Source: Congeria kusceri (Eukaryota; Mollusca; Bivalvia; Myida; Dreissenidae). Taken from it: a stretch of 64,000 nt of DNA. Every line of letters starts with the position of its first letter. Position 1 is the first letter of the stretch. Positions 33,570 through 47,319 of the stretch are shown here, piece by piece. The position numbers were made by a program, and so were the translations under genes. The notes beneath the pieces were generated by a model, which saw only the letters and a list, made by a program, of their open reading frames with translations, had not been told where the DNA came from and searched no databases. The DNA lies in contig CM051033.1 in the NCBI GenBank assembly GCA_027627225.1, forward strand, positions 51,365,516 through 51,429,515, read 5' to 3'.

Positions 33570-36500
33570 TCGAAACCCTGTAACACCGAACTGGGTATTG
33601 GAAGGTAGCTGCATATTCGCAAAAATATTTTTAAATAATAATGACCCTGGCTCGATATTCGCTAAAGTTCGAAAACCCAATGCCCAGCTGGGTATTCGAC
33701 CCTGGCTCGATATTCGCAAAAATTCGAATACCCAATGCCCACCTGGGTATTCGACCCTGGCACGATATTCGCAATAGTTCGAATACCCAATACCCAGCTG
33801 GGTATTCGATTCTGGCTCGATATTCGCAATAGTTCGAATACCCAATACCCAGCTGGGTATTCGATTCTAGCTCGATATTCGCAATAGTTCGAATACCCAA
33901 TACCCAGCTGGGTATTCAACCCTGGCTCGATATTCGCAATATTTTGATTACCCAATACCCAGCTGGGTATTCGACCATGACTCGATATTCGCAATAGTTC
34001 GAATACCCAATACCCAGCTGGGTATTCGAATCTGGCTCGTTATTCGCTAAAGTTCGAATACCCAATACCCAGCTGGGTATTCGACCCTGGCTCGATATTC
34101 GCAATAGTTCGATTACCCAATACCCAGCTGGGTATTCGATTCAGGCTCGTTATTCGCTAAAGTTCGAATACCCAATACCCAGCTGGGTATTCGACCCTGG
34201 CTCGATATTCGCAATATTTTGATTACCCAATACCCAGCTGAGTATGCGACCCTGGCTCGATATTCGCAATAGTTCGAATACCCAATACCCAGCTGGGTAT
34301 TCGATCCTGGCTCGATATTCGCAATAGTTCGAATACCCAATACCCAGCTGGGTATTCGACCCTGGCTCGATATTCGCAATTGTTCGAATACCAAATACCC
34401 AGCTGGGTATTCGACCCTGGCTCGATATTCGCAATAGTTCGAATACCCAATACCCAGCTGGGTATTCGATTCTGGCTCGTTATTCGCTAAAATTCGAATA
34501 CCCCATACCCAGCTGGATATTCGACCCTGGCTCGATATTCGCAATAGTTCGAATACCCAATACCCAGCTGGGTATTCGATTCTGGCTCGATATTCGCAAT
34601 AGTTGGAATACCCAATACCCAGCTGGGTATTCGACCCTGGCTCGATATTCGCAATAGTTCGAATACCCAATACTCAGCTGGGTATTCGGTTCTGGCTCGT
34701 TATTCGCTAAAGTTCGAATACCCAATACCCAGCTGGGTATTTGACCCTGGCTCGATATTCGCTATAGTTGGTATACCCAATTCCCAGCTGGGTATTCGAC
34801 CCTAGCTCGATATTCGCAATAGTTCGAATACCCAATACCCAGCTGGGTATTCGGTTCTGGCTCGTTATTCGCTAAAGTTCGAATACCCAATACCCAGCTG
34901 GGTATTCGACCCTTGATCGATATTCGCAATAGTTCGAATACCCAATACCCAGCTGGGTATTCGATTCTGGCTCGTTATTCTCTAAAGTTCGAATACCCAA
35001 TACCCAGCTGGGTATTCACCCCTGGCTCGTTATTCGCTAAAGTTCGAATACCCAATACCCAGCTGGGTATTCGACCCTGGATCGATATTCGCAATAGTTC
35101 GAATACCCAATACCCAGCTGGGTATTCGATTCTGGCTCGTTATTCGCTAAAGTTCGTATACCCAATACCCAGCTGGGTATTCGACCCTGGCTCGATATTC
35201 GCAATTGTTCGAATACCCAATACCCAGCTGGGTATTCGACCCTGGCTCGATATTCGCAATAGTTCGAATACCCAATACCCAGCTGGGTATTCGGTTCTGG
35301 CTCATTATTCGCTAAAGTTCGAATACCCAATACCCAGCTGGGTATTCGACCCTGGCTGGATATTCGCAATAGTTCGAATACCCAACACCCAGCTGGGTAT
35401 TCGATTCTGGCTCGTTATTCGCTAAAGTTCGAATACCCAATACCCAGCTGGGTATTCGACCCTGGCTCGATATTCGCAATAGTTCGAATACCCAATACCC
35501 AGCTGGGTATTCGACCCTGGCTCGATATTCGCAATTGTTCGAATACCAAATACCCAGCTGGGTATTCGACCCTGGCTCGATATTCGCAATAGTTCGAATA
35601 CCCAATACCCAGCTGGGTATTCGATTCTGGCTCGTTATTCGCTAAAATTCGAATACCCCATACCCAGCTGGATATTCGACCCTGGCTCGATATTCGCAAT
35701 AGTTCGAATACCCAATACCCAGCTGGGTATTCGATTCTGGCTCGATATTCGCAATAGTTCGAATACCCAATACCCAGCTGGGTATTCGACCCTGGCTCGA
35801 TATTCGCAATAGTTCGAATACCCAATACTCAGCTGGGTATTCGGTTCTGGCTCGTTATTCGCTAAAGTTCGAATACCCAATACCCAGCTGGGTATTTGAC
35901 CCTGGCTCGATATTCGCAATAGTTGGTATACCCAATTCCCAGCTGGGTATTCGACCCTAGCTCGATATTCGCAATAGTTCGAATACCCAATACCCAGCTG
36001 GGTATTCGGTTCTGGCTCGTTATTCGCTAAAGTTCGAATACCCAATACCCAGCTGGGTATTCGACCCTTGATCGATATTCGCAATAGTTCGAATACCCAA
36101 TACCCAGCTGGGTATTCGATTCTGGCTCGTTATTCTCTAAAGTTCGAATACCCAATACCCAGCTGGGTATTCGCCCCTGGCTCGTTATTCGCTAAAGTTC
36201 GAATACCCAATACCCAGCTGGGTATTCGACCCTGGATCGATATTCGCAATAGTTCGAATACCCAATACCCAGCTGGGTATTCGATTCTGGCTCGTTATTC
36301 GCTAAAGTTCGTATACCCAATACCCAGCTGGGTATTCGACCCTGGCTCGATATTCGCAATAGTTCGAATACCCAATACCCAGCTGGGTATTCGACCCTGG
36401 CTCGATATTCGCAATAGTTCGAATACCCAATACCCAGCTGGGTATTCGGTTCTGGCTCATTATTCGCTAAAGTTCGAATACCCAATACCCAGCTGGGTAT

Positions 36501-39500
36501 TCGACCCTGGCTCGATATTCGCAATAGTTCGAATACCCAACACCCAGCTGGGTATTCGATTCTGGCTCGTTATTCGCTAAAGTTCGAATACCCAATACCC
36601 AGCTGAGTATTCGACCCTGGCTCGATATTCGCAATAGTTCGAATACCCAATACCCAGCTGGGTATTCGACCCTGGCTCGATATACGCTATAGTTGGTATA
36701 CCCAATTCCCAGCTGGGTATTCGACCCTAGCTCGATATTCGCAATAGTTCGAATACCCAATACCCAGCTGGGTATTCGGTTCTGGCTCGTTATTCGCTAA
36801 AGTTCGAATACCCAATACCCAGCTGGGTATTCGACCCTTGATCGATATTCGCAATAGTTCGAATACCCAATACCCAGCTGGGTATTCGATTCTGGCTCGT
36901 TATTCTCTAAAGTTCGAATACCCAATACCCAGCTGGGTATTCACCCCTGGCTCGTTATTCGCTAAAGTTCGAATACCCAATACCCAGCTGGGTATTCGAC
37001 CCTGGATCGATATTCGCAATAGTTCGAATACCCAATACCCAGCTGGGTATTCGATTCTGGCTCGTTATTCGCTAAAGTTCGTATACCCAATACCCAGCTG
37101 GGTATTCGACCCTGGCTCGATATTCGCAATTGTTCGAATACCCAATACCCAGCTGGGTATTCGACCCTGGCTCGATATTCGCAATAGTTCGAATACCCAA
37201 TACCCAGCTGGGTATTCGGTTCTGGCTCATTATTCGCTAAAGTTCGAATACCCAATACCCAGCTGGGTATTCGACCCTGGCTGGATATTCGCAATAGTTC
37301 GAATACCCAACACCCAGCTGGGTATTCGATTCTGGCTCGTTATTCGCTAAAGTTCGAATACCCAATACCCAGCTGGGTATTCGACCCTGGCTCGATATTC
37401 GCAATAGTTCGAATACCCAATACCCAGCTGGGTATTCGACCCTGGCTCGATATTCGCAATTGTTCGAATACCAAATACCCAGCTGGGTATTCGACCCTGG
37501 CTCGATATTCGCAATAGTTCGAATACCCAATACCCAGCTGGGTATTCGATTCTGGCTCGTTATTCGCTAAAATTCGAATACCCCATACCCAGCTGGATAT
37601 TCGACCCTGGCTCGATATTCGCAATAGTTCGAATACCCAATACCCAGCTGGGTATTCGATTCTGGCTCGATATTCGCAATAGTTCGAATACCCAATACCC
37701 AGCTGGGTATTCGACCCTGGCTCGATATTCGCAATAGTTCGAATACCCAATACTCAGCTGGGTATTCGGTTCTGGCTCGTTATTCGCTAAAGTTCGAATA
37801 CCCAATACCCAGCTGGGTATTTGACCCTGGCTCGATATTCGCAATAGTTGGTATACCCAATTCCCAGCTGGGTATTCGACCCTAGCTCGATATTCGCAAT
37901 AGTTCGAATACCCAATACCCAGCTGGGTATTCGGTTCTGGCTCGTTATTCGCTAAAGTTCGAATACCCAATACCCAGCTGGGTATTCGACCCTTGATCGA
38001 TATTCGCAATAGTTCGAATACCCAATACCCAGCTGGGTATTCGATTCTGGCTCGTTATTCGCTAAAGTTCGAATACCCAATACCCAGCTGGGTATTCGCC
38101 CCTGGCTCGTTATTCGCTAAAGTTCGAATACCCAATACCCAGCTGGGTATTCGACCCTGGATCGATATTCGCAATAGTTCGAATACCCAATACCCAGCTG
38201 GGTATTCGATTCTGGCTCGTTATTCGCTAAAGTTCGTATACCCAATACCCAGCTGGGTATTCGACCCTGGCTCGATATTCGCAATAGTTCGAATACCCAA
38301 TACCCAGCTGGGTATTCGACCCTGGCTCGATATTCGCAATAGTTCGAATACCCAATACCCAGCTGGGTATTCGGTTCTGGCTCATTATTCGCTAAAGTTC
38401 GAATACCCAATACCCAGCTGGGTATTCGACCCTGGCTCGATATTCGCAATAGTTCGAATACCCAACACCCAGCTGGGTATTCGATTCTGGCTCGTTATTC
38501 GCTAAAGTTCGAATACCCAATACCCAGCTGGGTATTCGACCCTGGCTCGATATTCGCAATAGTTCGAATACCCAATACCCAGCTGGGTATTCGACCCTGG
38601 CTCGATATACGCTATAGTTGGTATACCCAATTCCCAGCTGGGTATTCGACCCTAGCTCGATATTCGCAATAGTTCGAATACCCAATACCCAGCTGGGTAT
38701 TCGGTTCTGGCTCGTTATTCGCTAAAGTTCGAATACCCAATACCCAGCTGGGTATTCGACCCTTGATCGATATTCGCAATAGTTCGAATACCCAATACCC
38801 AGCTGGGTATTCGATTCTGGCTCGTTATTCTCTAAAGTTCGAATACCCAATACCCAGCTGGGTATTCACCCCTGGCTCGTTATTCGCTAAAGTTCGAATA
38901 CCCAATACCCAGCTGGGTATTCGACCCTGGATCGATATTCGCAATAGTTCGAATACCCAATACCCAGCTGGGTATTCGATTCTGGCTCGTTATTCGCTAA
39001 AGTTCGTATACCCAATACCCAGCTGGGTATTCGACCCTGGCTCGATATTCGCAATTGTTCGAATACCCAATACCCAGCTGGGTATTCGACCCTGGCTCGA
39101 TATTCGCAATAGTTCGAATACCCAATACCCAGCTGGGTATTCGGTTCTGGCTCATTATTCGCTAAAGTTCGAATACCCAATACCCAGCTGGGTATTCGAC
39201 CCTGGCTGGATATTCGCAATAGTTCGAATACCCAACACCCAGCTGGGTATTCGATTCTGGCTCGTTATTCGCTAAAGTTCGAATACCCAATACCCAGCTG
39301 GGTATTCGACCCTGGCTCGATATTCGCAATAGTTCGAATACCCAATACCCAGCTGGGTATTCGACCCTGGCTCGATATTCGCAATTGTTCGAATACCAAA
39401 TACCCAGCTGGGTATTCGACCCTGGCTCGATATTCGCAATAGTTCGAATACCCAATACCCAGCTGGGTATTCGATTCTGGCTCGTTATTCGCTAAAATTC

Positions 39501-41302
39501 GAATACCCCATACCCAGCTGGATATTCGACCCTGGCTCGAAATTCGCAATAGTTCGAATACCCAATACCCAGCTGGGTATTCGATTCTGGCTCGATATTC
39601 GCAATAGTTCGAATACCCAATACCCAGCTGGGTATTCGACCCTGGCTCGATATTCGCAATAGTTCGAATACCCAATACTCAGCTGGGTATTCGGTTCTGG
39701 CTCGTTATTCGCTAAAGTTCGAATACCCAATACCCAGCTGGGTATTTGACCCTGGCTCGATATTCGCAATAGTTGGTATACCCAATTCCCAGCTGGGTAT
39801 TCGACCCTAGCTCGATATTCGCAATAGTTCGAATACCCAATACCCAGCTGGGTATTCGGTTCTGGCTCGTTATTCGCTAAAGTTCGAATACCCAATACCC
39901 AGCTGGGTATTCGACCCTTGATCGATATTCGCAATAGTTCGAATACCCAATACCCAGCTGGGTATTCGATTCTGGCTCGTTATTCGCTAAAGTTCGAATA
40001 CCCAATACCCAGCTGGGTATTCGCCCCTGGCTCGTTATTCGCTAAAGTTCGAATACCCAATACCCAGCTGGGTATTCGACCCTGGATCGATATTCGCAAT
40101 AGTTCGAATACCCAATACCCAGCTGGGTATTCGATTCTGGCTCGTTATTCGCTAAAGTTCGTATACCCAATACCCAGCTGGGTATTCGACCCTGGCTCGA
40201 TATTCGAAATAGTTCGAATACCAAATACCCAGCTGGGTATTCGACCCTGGCTCGATATTCGCAATAGTTCGAATACCCAATACCCAGCTGGGTATTCGGT
40301 TCTGGCTCATTATTCGCTAAAGTTCGAATACCCAATACCCAGCTGGGTATTCGACCCTGGCTGGATATTCGCAATAGTTCGAATACCCAACACCCAGCTG
40401 GGTATTCGATTCTGGCTCGTTATTCGCTAAAGTTCGAATACCCAATACCCAGCTGGGTATTCGACCCTGGCTCGATATTCGCAATAGTTCGAATACCCAA
40501 TACCCAGCTGGGTATTCGACCCTGGCTCGATATTCGCAATAGTTCGAATACCCAATACCCAGCTGGTTATTCGATTCTGGCTCGTTATTCGCTAAAGTTC
40601 GAATCCCCAATACCCAGCTGGGTATTCGACGCTGGCTCGATATTCGCAATAGTTCGAATACCCAATACCCAGCTGGGTATTCAACCCTGGCTCGATATTC
40701 GCAATAGTTCGAATACCCAATACCCAGCTGGGTATTCGACCCTGGCTCGATATTCGCAATAGTTCGAATACCCAATACCCAGCTGGGTATTCGATTCTGG
40801 CTCGTTATTCGCTAAAGTTCGAATACCCAATACCCAGCTGGGTATTCGACCCTGGCTCGATATTCGCAATAGTTCGAATACCCAATACCCAGCTGGGTAT
40901 TCGATTCTGGCTCTTTATTCGCTAAAGTTCGAATACCCAATACCCAGCTGGGTATTCGACCCTGGCTCGATATTCGCAATAGTTCGAATACCCAATACCC
41001 AGCTGGGTATTCGGTTCTGGCTCGTTATTCGCTAAAGTTCGAATACCCAATACCCAGCTGGGTGTTCGACCCTGGCTCGATATTCGCAATAGTTGGAATA
41101 CCCAATACCCAGCTGGGTATTCGACCCTGGCTCGATATTCGCAATAGTTCGAATACCCAATACCCAGCTGGGTATTCGGTTCTGGCTCGTTATTCGCTAA
41201 AGTTCGAATACCCAATACCCAGCTGGGTATTCGACCCTGGCTCGATATTGAATTCCCAATACCCAATACCCATTACCTAGCCAACTTCATGGACCTGAAA
41301 TA
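33570..41302 (-). repeat. Array B: 55-bp minisatellite, about 138 copies, inverted relative to array A
   Basis: The same 55-bp monomer as array A runs on the opposite strand from about 33645 to 41250, with both monomer classes (TATTCGCAATAGTTCGAATA and CGTTATTCGCTAAAGTTCG). The left edge (33570-33900) and a few internal copies are more diverged. The right end reads GAATTCCCAATACCC, ATTACCTAGCCAACTTCATGGACC, the inverse of the left flank of array A at 9244-9290. All open frames inside are by-products of a 55-bp (3n+1) repeat whose variants lack regular stops. Confidence 0.97.
34489..40430 (-). repeat. 1,925-bp higher-order repeat inside array B
   Basis: Marker variants recur at fixed spacing. 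The TTGATCGATATTCGC variant appears at about 34913, 36068, 36838, 37993, 38763 and 39918, giving steps of 1155, 770, 1155, 770 and 1155 bp. These are 21 and 14 monomers, so the higher-order unit is 35 monomers (1,925 bp). The CCCCATACCCAGCTGGATATTC variant at 35649, 37574 and 39499 gives the same 1,925-bp step. Copies are almost identical over their full length, pointing to very recent block amplification. Confidence 0.9.
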
Positions 41303-44205
41303 ATTGCCATTCACTGATTTTAAAACTATGACTCAACAAAAGGGCACTTATTTAATTGAAAACAACTAGCAATCATCTATATACCTGTGCACACTCTGTA
41401 TCATTTCTGATTATCACTATTTATTTAGATTTATTTAAGGGGCGTATCGACGGCCAATACGGCCTAATTTTTTCAAATAGAAAAAAAATTGAAGTATTTA
41501 TCCAATAATTGCTGAACACATATGGATCGTTTTTATAAACAAGCAGTAAAGTATGTGTTTTTTATAATTATAAATTAGTGGTAGTAGTAATAGCTATATG
41601 AATAAAATGTATTGGAATTATTGATATGCGCATGAGCATTATTGATAATTGTATTGCAGCGTGTGAAGTTTTCATCGAAGTGCGCGATTTTGTAGGCGTG
41701 AATTCAAATCCTGCTGCGACAGTGTATAAAAAAAGGTATTGTTTATATTGTATCTTTTATTTCGCGATTAGCTATGACATTAATATGTTAATGTAACTTG
41801 AAACTTATATTCGTGAAAAATGGTAATATGCCTTGTTTTAGTACGTCTCTATATGTATGGAAAATATGCCGTTGATATGCTCCTTTAAACAAATGTACAT
41901 TTTGTGTGACATGGTCCTGTAATTATGATAACAATTCCAATCGTTTCGATACGTTGCGGAGATATCAGGCAGGTAGACCCTACCACATTAAAACTCGATC
42001 AACATATTGTCTAGTAAGATCAAGTTTGTCTGTAGCTAACCACGTTCTTGAACCGAACATCGCCGTGTCTTTAGGATCAACATCAATTTAGTATTTCATT
42101 AACGGTACTTGATTGTGTAATAAATAAAGAAGAAAAAAACTGGCTGCAGCATTAGGAAGAGCAATATTATAGACGTTTCGAATTAGCATTTATTATTATT
42201 TTACTTTTGTTTACTTAATGTAAATCAATAATTTAATTTAATTTCGTTAAAAAAAAAAAAAAAAAAATAAATAAAATGCCAATATGTGACAGGTAAGAAT
42301 ATAACATTTTCCATGGTAATAAATAAAAATCATCCCAGTGTCCAAGAAAATGACATGTGAATGGTATATGAATTATGTATAACTATAAGCATTTTAAGGC
42401 AGAATACTACCAGTCAATTTTCTCCACACAGCATAGACCAGGACAGTATTTTGTTTATTCTGTCCATTACAGTTGTTGCAGTGGAATTGAGCTTACCTCT
42501 CACCAAGACCATAGTATTTAAGGTAATGGCGAAGGAAGCTTATAGCTGGGTGGGTCCCTTTTGCTGGCGCCAAGCCTTCATATGCAAGATAAAACACTTG
42601 TTTCTATGAAAAACAAATAAAACAAATACAGTTTTTGCTGTTGCATCATAGACACCTTCTTTCTGGTGGATTCAGCCAACCTAACAGGTTCTGAACATTA
42701 CATTAACCTTATTTCTAAACACAGCACATATCAAAATTTTGCACAATTCCACCAGAAGTTTTGACTCTTATATTTGATGACAAAATTACAACAAAGTAAA
42801 ATATTAACAAGTTCTATTTATTTAAAAAAAGTTTCTGTACTCATGTAAGGATTAAATACTATTTCAAATAGTAAAAACACCTGCATTCATTTGTATTGTC
42901 AGATATGTTAGTTGGTCAAATGACCTTACAGTTACAAATCAATGAGGCGGGTCAATCAGGCTATGCCTTAAATTAATTCAATGCTGTCAAAAAACAATCG
43001 GCCTATGATATAAGAAACAGTGCAAATGTCTGGGCTTCTTAGGGTACCTGCTTTGATCCAGCTGATCAGAATTCACAAAACATAAGAAACGTGTTGACGA
43101 ATACAACTTGCATTTTTTTAATTTGTTTATGCAATAAAGTTTATTTACCAATTGTTATTGTTAATACTAATAATTAGAAATTTTTATTGGTTTCAATAAT
43201 AATTTTAAAAATTACTCATGCAAAAACATAATGTTTAAGTGCGATCAATGCGCAGGCATGCGTTCACCATAAAAGGTGGACAAACCACAAATCTATATGA
43301 AAAAAAAGCAAAACACATTAATAATGTCTTTAAGACTTCCATTAACATTTATCATAATGGCATAATTATGTTCGCATTTAAGAAATAAAAATTAAAAGCC
43401 TTTTCAACGTTTTCTTATCAAAACGAGTACACTTATAATATGTATGTAAGTTTTTAACGTTATTAAGAATTACAATTTGAAATTGCCGACACTTGAATAT
43501 ATTGCCTGACAAAATTACTTCCGGGTCAAACTCTGCTGATAATTTTTACAAGGAAAAGGCAAATAAATCAATAGATAAACAACAACAGAAAATGCCATAC
43601 CTACCTGCTGCAATTGGATTTCCATGTGTAAAATGCAACAATACAGCTTTAATATTAAAATTAAACGACAATGTTTACACAAAATGGCGACCAGCGACAC
43701 CTTCCGCTCGGGGGAAAATACCCTAATAAACTGGTTACAAAACAGTAACATTTATTGATTTCACAAGATTTAAGGGCTCAAGAGATTAAGTCTGTTACTT
43801 ATTACATTTTATATCGAAATTACTGCATATTAATGACATGCAAGCTTAATATTAAACAATAAAATGATCGGAGAAAATCGTGCAGAAATGTTAATCTCGT
43901 TTTTTCTCGATTACGTCGTTACTGCCACAGGACTCATTTTCGCTGACCGCATCACATATATGTTACATTCATAGTATGAATTCATATTATACCTGTTACT
44001 GCAACTGATTTCAACTTTAAATGCGACACATAAATGTGGCTTTCTGTGCAGAATTGTCTGTACAAAGCATATTTTAATCATGGTATATCAAATACAACAG
44101 ACAAAACGCATCATTGCCTGTAAACTAGCAAAATAATTTATACACAAAGTTATAAGATTAAAAAAAAAATCTTAAATAAAACCTGTTTTGGAAATTGTTA
44201 ATTTT
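41303..44205. other. No gene recognised; ETS and YY1 motifs near 43517-43706
   Basis: ACTTCCGGGT (ETS-type, 43517-43526), AAAATGGCGACC (YY1-type, 43681-43692) and CTTCCG (43701) cluster within 200 bp, as in promoters of widely expressed genes. No exon was matched to them. The rest is AT-rich with long A runs (42247-42267). Confidence 0.3.
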
Positions 44206-44209
44206 TCAG

Positions 44210-45237
44210 TCATCTTTCCTGTAACATGACACACTGTCTTTCGGTACTTAATTGGAGTTCTCCGACTTCAGTTCGTCGAGTACATGTACATCGCACAAGA
44301 TGACGAACATCAGCCCTAAAGCGACTGTTCATCCATAAATTGAGCAGATGATTGGCAAAGTTGTTTGTGAAATACAACCTGAATATTACAAATATGATAA
44401 TATTCACTGTGAAATTCACATGATGCTTCGATGCGTTGATAATGGTGATCGTCGTCAGTGGAACATATGTTGACTGGACAAACACCATCGAAACGAGGGC
44501 CAAACATTTTGTTGATCTGACCGCTGAACATCGAGTTCTCATGAAGGCATTGTTCTTTACGCTCCCCGTGGGCCCAACACGTACAAACTTGCAATTCCTG
44601 GAATAATTGTCATGTAATACACGCATGTGACGGCGTTGGAAATAAATGTGATCATCAAACAAACACTGTAGGCTAACGTTTGTAGCATTGCCTTCTTAAC
44701 ATCGTAGTAACAAAACCCGGAGGGCGAATTCTCGTTCAAAACAATAGAAGGTGAAGCCAAGAAGGTTGAAGCAATAATAACGGCTGCACCGACGCATGTC
44801 GATGTTTTCGCAGATACCGCCTCTCTCATATTCATCATCAACGACCGCCTGATAACCGCTAAGCATCTTATAAGAATGGTTGACGCCATTAAACACGTAT
44901 GCAAAACGGTAAAATGAAAGCTACAAAGACTGCTTGGCATGAATTGATTCCAAAGTTTTGTCTCATGAGAATGAAAGACGGTCTACAGACGGTTAACGAA
45001 CACAGATCACAAAATGCCAAATAGAAGACCATCCAGTCAGTGGCTGATTTCACCGTCAGTTTCGTATGCACGATCACGACCAGAAAATGTCTTGGTTAGA
45101 TAAGCAACATTGCAAGAGCTATGAAAGCTGTCAGTCCGTACACATATACATCCGGTGTCAGATTCAGTAGCGGCGACTCTATGTCTATAGTCAATTTTAT
45201 CACTGGTGTCGTAAGCGGCTTGACTGAAATCCATGCT
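44210..45237 (-). pseudogene. Intronless class A GPCR-like pseudogene
   Basis: The seven-helix layout is spread over three frames of one uninterrupted strand. An N-terminus starts at ATG 45237-45232 region (MDFSQAAYDTSDK). TM1 (GLTAFIALAMLLI, then FLVVIVHTK) is split by a TAA at 45098-45096. TM2 reads MVFYLAFCDLCSLTV and TM3 begins NSCQAVFVAFILPF. After a frame change come CLMASTILIRCLAVIRR (DRY position reads IRC), TM4 and TM5 (LAYSVCLMITFISNAVTCVY). After another change come TM6 (CLALVSMVFVQSTYVPL) and TM7 (FANHLLNLWMNSRF). At least three frameshifts and one stop make it non-functional. The ligand class cannot be told. Confidence 0.75.
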
Positions 45238-45244
45238 GAATTAT

Positions 45245-46240
45245 ATCTTCCGCGACAGTGATCTTGTGAACTCACCTTTTATCCAGTTGTTCTTCTGACT
45301 GCCTAAAATATCGACTAAAATTATTATCATTAGTACAGAAAATTATTCAAACGGAATTGTATCGTTGTTCTTGAAGTCACTTCTGAACGTTGTCGTGCTC
45401 AATTATATACATCTATTTTCAAGTTAATTACATCTAATTGCATTTCTAACTTTCCTACTAAACATCATATCCACCATTTCTATAAGAGCTAGTATAAATG
45501 AGTGTTTCTATTACCGCATGCTGGTTGGAAATAACGACATCTATTTGCAATATGAAAACCATCAAAGTGACAGTAATACGAGATGTTTATTCTGATTAAA
45601 AGGATTTATTCGCGGATTCTCGTATGGTTTGAAAACAGAGGCCCAATAATGAATTGTCTGCAAAACCTTATCCATTTGCACTACGCAGCTTCAATTTAAT
45701 TTTTAGTAAAGCAGTAACACGAATAAAACATGATATTGTTCCTTGAAAATAATCACAATACAACCTTGGGAAATATTCTAACAAATAATGCACTTCCCTG
45801 CATCGGCGAATACTAATGATATGCAAATTAATCAGTTCCTCGATTAATCAACGACAATAAGGCTATGATTCATTAGTAGATTACGATTTGTAGTTGATTG
45901 ATTAATTGAAGATACTAATGCACGACTTTTTTCCTGTGAACTTTCCAATCATTTTCTTCTAATTCAACAAGTGATCCAATTTCTTCTTTTTTTTCGTTTG
46001 CCAACTATAACATATATTTTTATACAAATATGATTAAATTGAATGTTTGATAAGCTAAACTGTATCCATTTTTACTTTTAAATATGACTTCGAGAATTAA
46101 TATTTTTATTCACTTTTCGGTTTTATGTTTGAATATTGGACTTATTTATAATGTAATTTCTTATATGTTTTGCCACATGTAAATCTTTTATGTATTTAAA
46201 TGTTGTAAAATAAATCAGGAATCTTGATATAAAATTAAAG
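45245..46240. other. No gene recognised
   Basis: AT-rich sequence downstream of the GPCR pseudogene start. No supported frame, and no repeat beyond simple AT runs. Confidence 0.5.
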
Positions 46241-46244
46241 GACA

Positions 46245-46436
<192 letters not shown>

Positions 46437-47179
46437 AATAGCAATACTATTTTAAATAACAATAAGAACAATAATAACTATAAAATCATACCAACATCAA
46501 ATTATCCTTCAGTTTTTCTTTTAAATTTTGGTAACATTTAAATACTCGCACGTTCGGTGTTATTTTTGTAGGAACTTTGCTCTAAAATGTCCATTAGTTA
46601 CGAAAATAAGCTTCAGGGACTTATTACGATACACATTAACATCATACAACCAAATTGCGGTACGTTTTTAATTGACTACATCTTATAAAAAGAAGTGTCA
46701 TTCATATTGTTGCGTTCCGAGCTGTAATTTCAGCTGCTGTTATACTACTAGTTTGGTGGAGTGTGACCTCCAATAATAAACAGACGATATATCAATGTTT
46801 GTAGACTTATTAAAATACACACGTTCAATAAATGCCAAATGAGTTATCATGAAACAAATTGTCAACCTTCGAAGTCGTACTAGTTCTAATAATATTCTAA
46901 TAATAATGGCACAAATGCGTCCAAACAAGTTTTAAAATGCAATGTCGTGAACTTTAAAATAAGTTATGTTGTTAAATAAACATACTGCGAGTCACCTTAT
47001 AGAGTATTATTCTTTCTTAAACAATAAATAATTCTTATAATTAATGTTATTCTGCACTGTATAAGTTTTTTAGTTCTTTAAACGTATGAAATTTATTTAT
47101 TTCGAAATACGAAGCAGTCGCTCTTAAGATGACAATGTTGCAGATTCCTTCTGACCACAAAATCGGCCCTTTATATACT

Positions 47180-47310
47180 AAGAGCTTTCGGTCGACCATA
47201 AACACGGTCGAACGAACGCTCACGACCACCAATATATATCGGGTCGACCCAAAGCATCGTCGACCGAACGCGCACGACCACATATATTGATCGGTCGACC
47301 ACGAATTTGG
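47180..47310. repeat. Two-and-a-bit copies of a ~68-bp GGTCGACC unit
   Basis: TCGGTCGACCATAAACACGG, TCGGGTCGACCCAAAGC and TCGGTCGACCACGAA start successive units, each with CGAACGCNCACGACCAC and an AATATATAT-like stretch. GGTCGACC is itself palindromic, so each unit can form small hairpins. Confidence 0.75.
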
Positions 47311-47319
47311 TACGATATT

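Noticed and set aside
33570..41302. Possible Pol III B box in each monomer (GTTCGAATACC)
   Set aside because: The string differs from the B-box consensus at the required C position by an extra base, and no A box lies at suitable spacing.
9246..41302. CRISPR-like array of palindromic repeats
   Set aside because: Units are contiguous 55-bp repeats without unique spacers, in an intron-bearing animal-type genome.
41645..41730. tRNA-like sequence with TTCAAATCC
   Set aside because: The T-arm and acceptor stem do not pair and no A box is evident.
43493..43726. 77-residue frame containing PYLPAAIGFPCVKCNN
   Set aside because: No ATG at its start, no domain and no splice support; only the ETS/YY1 motifs around it are noted.
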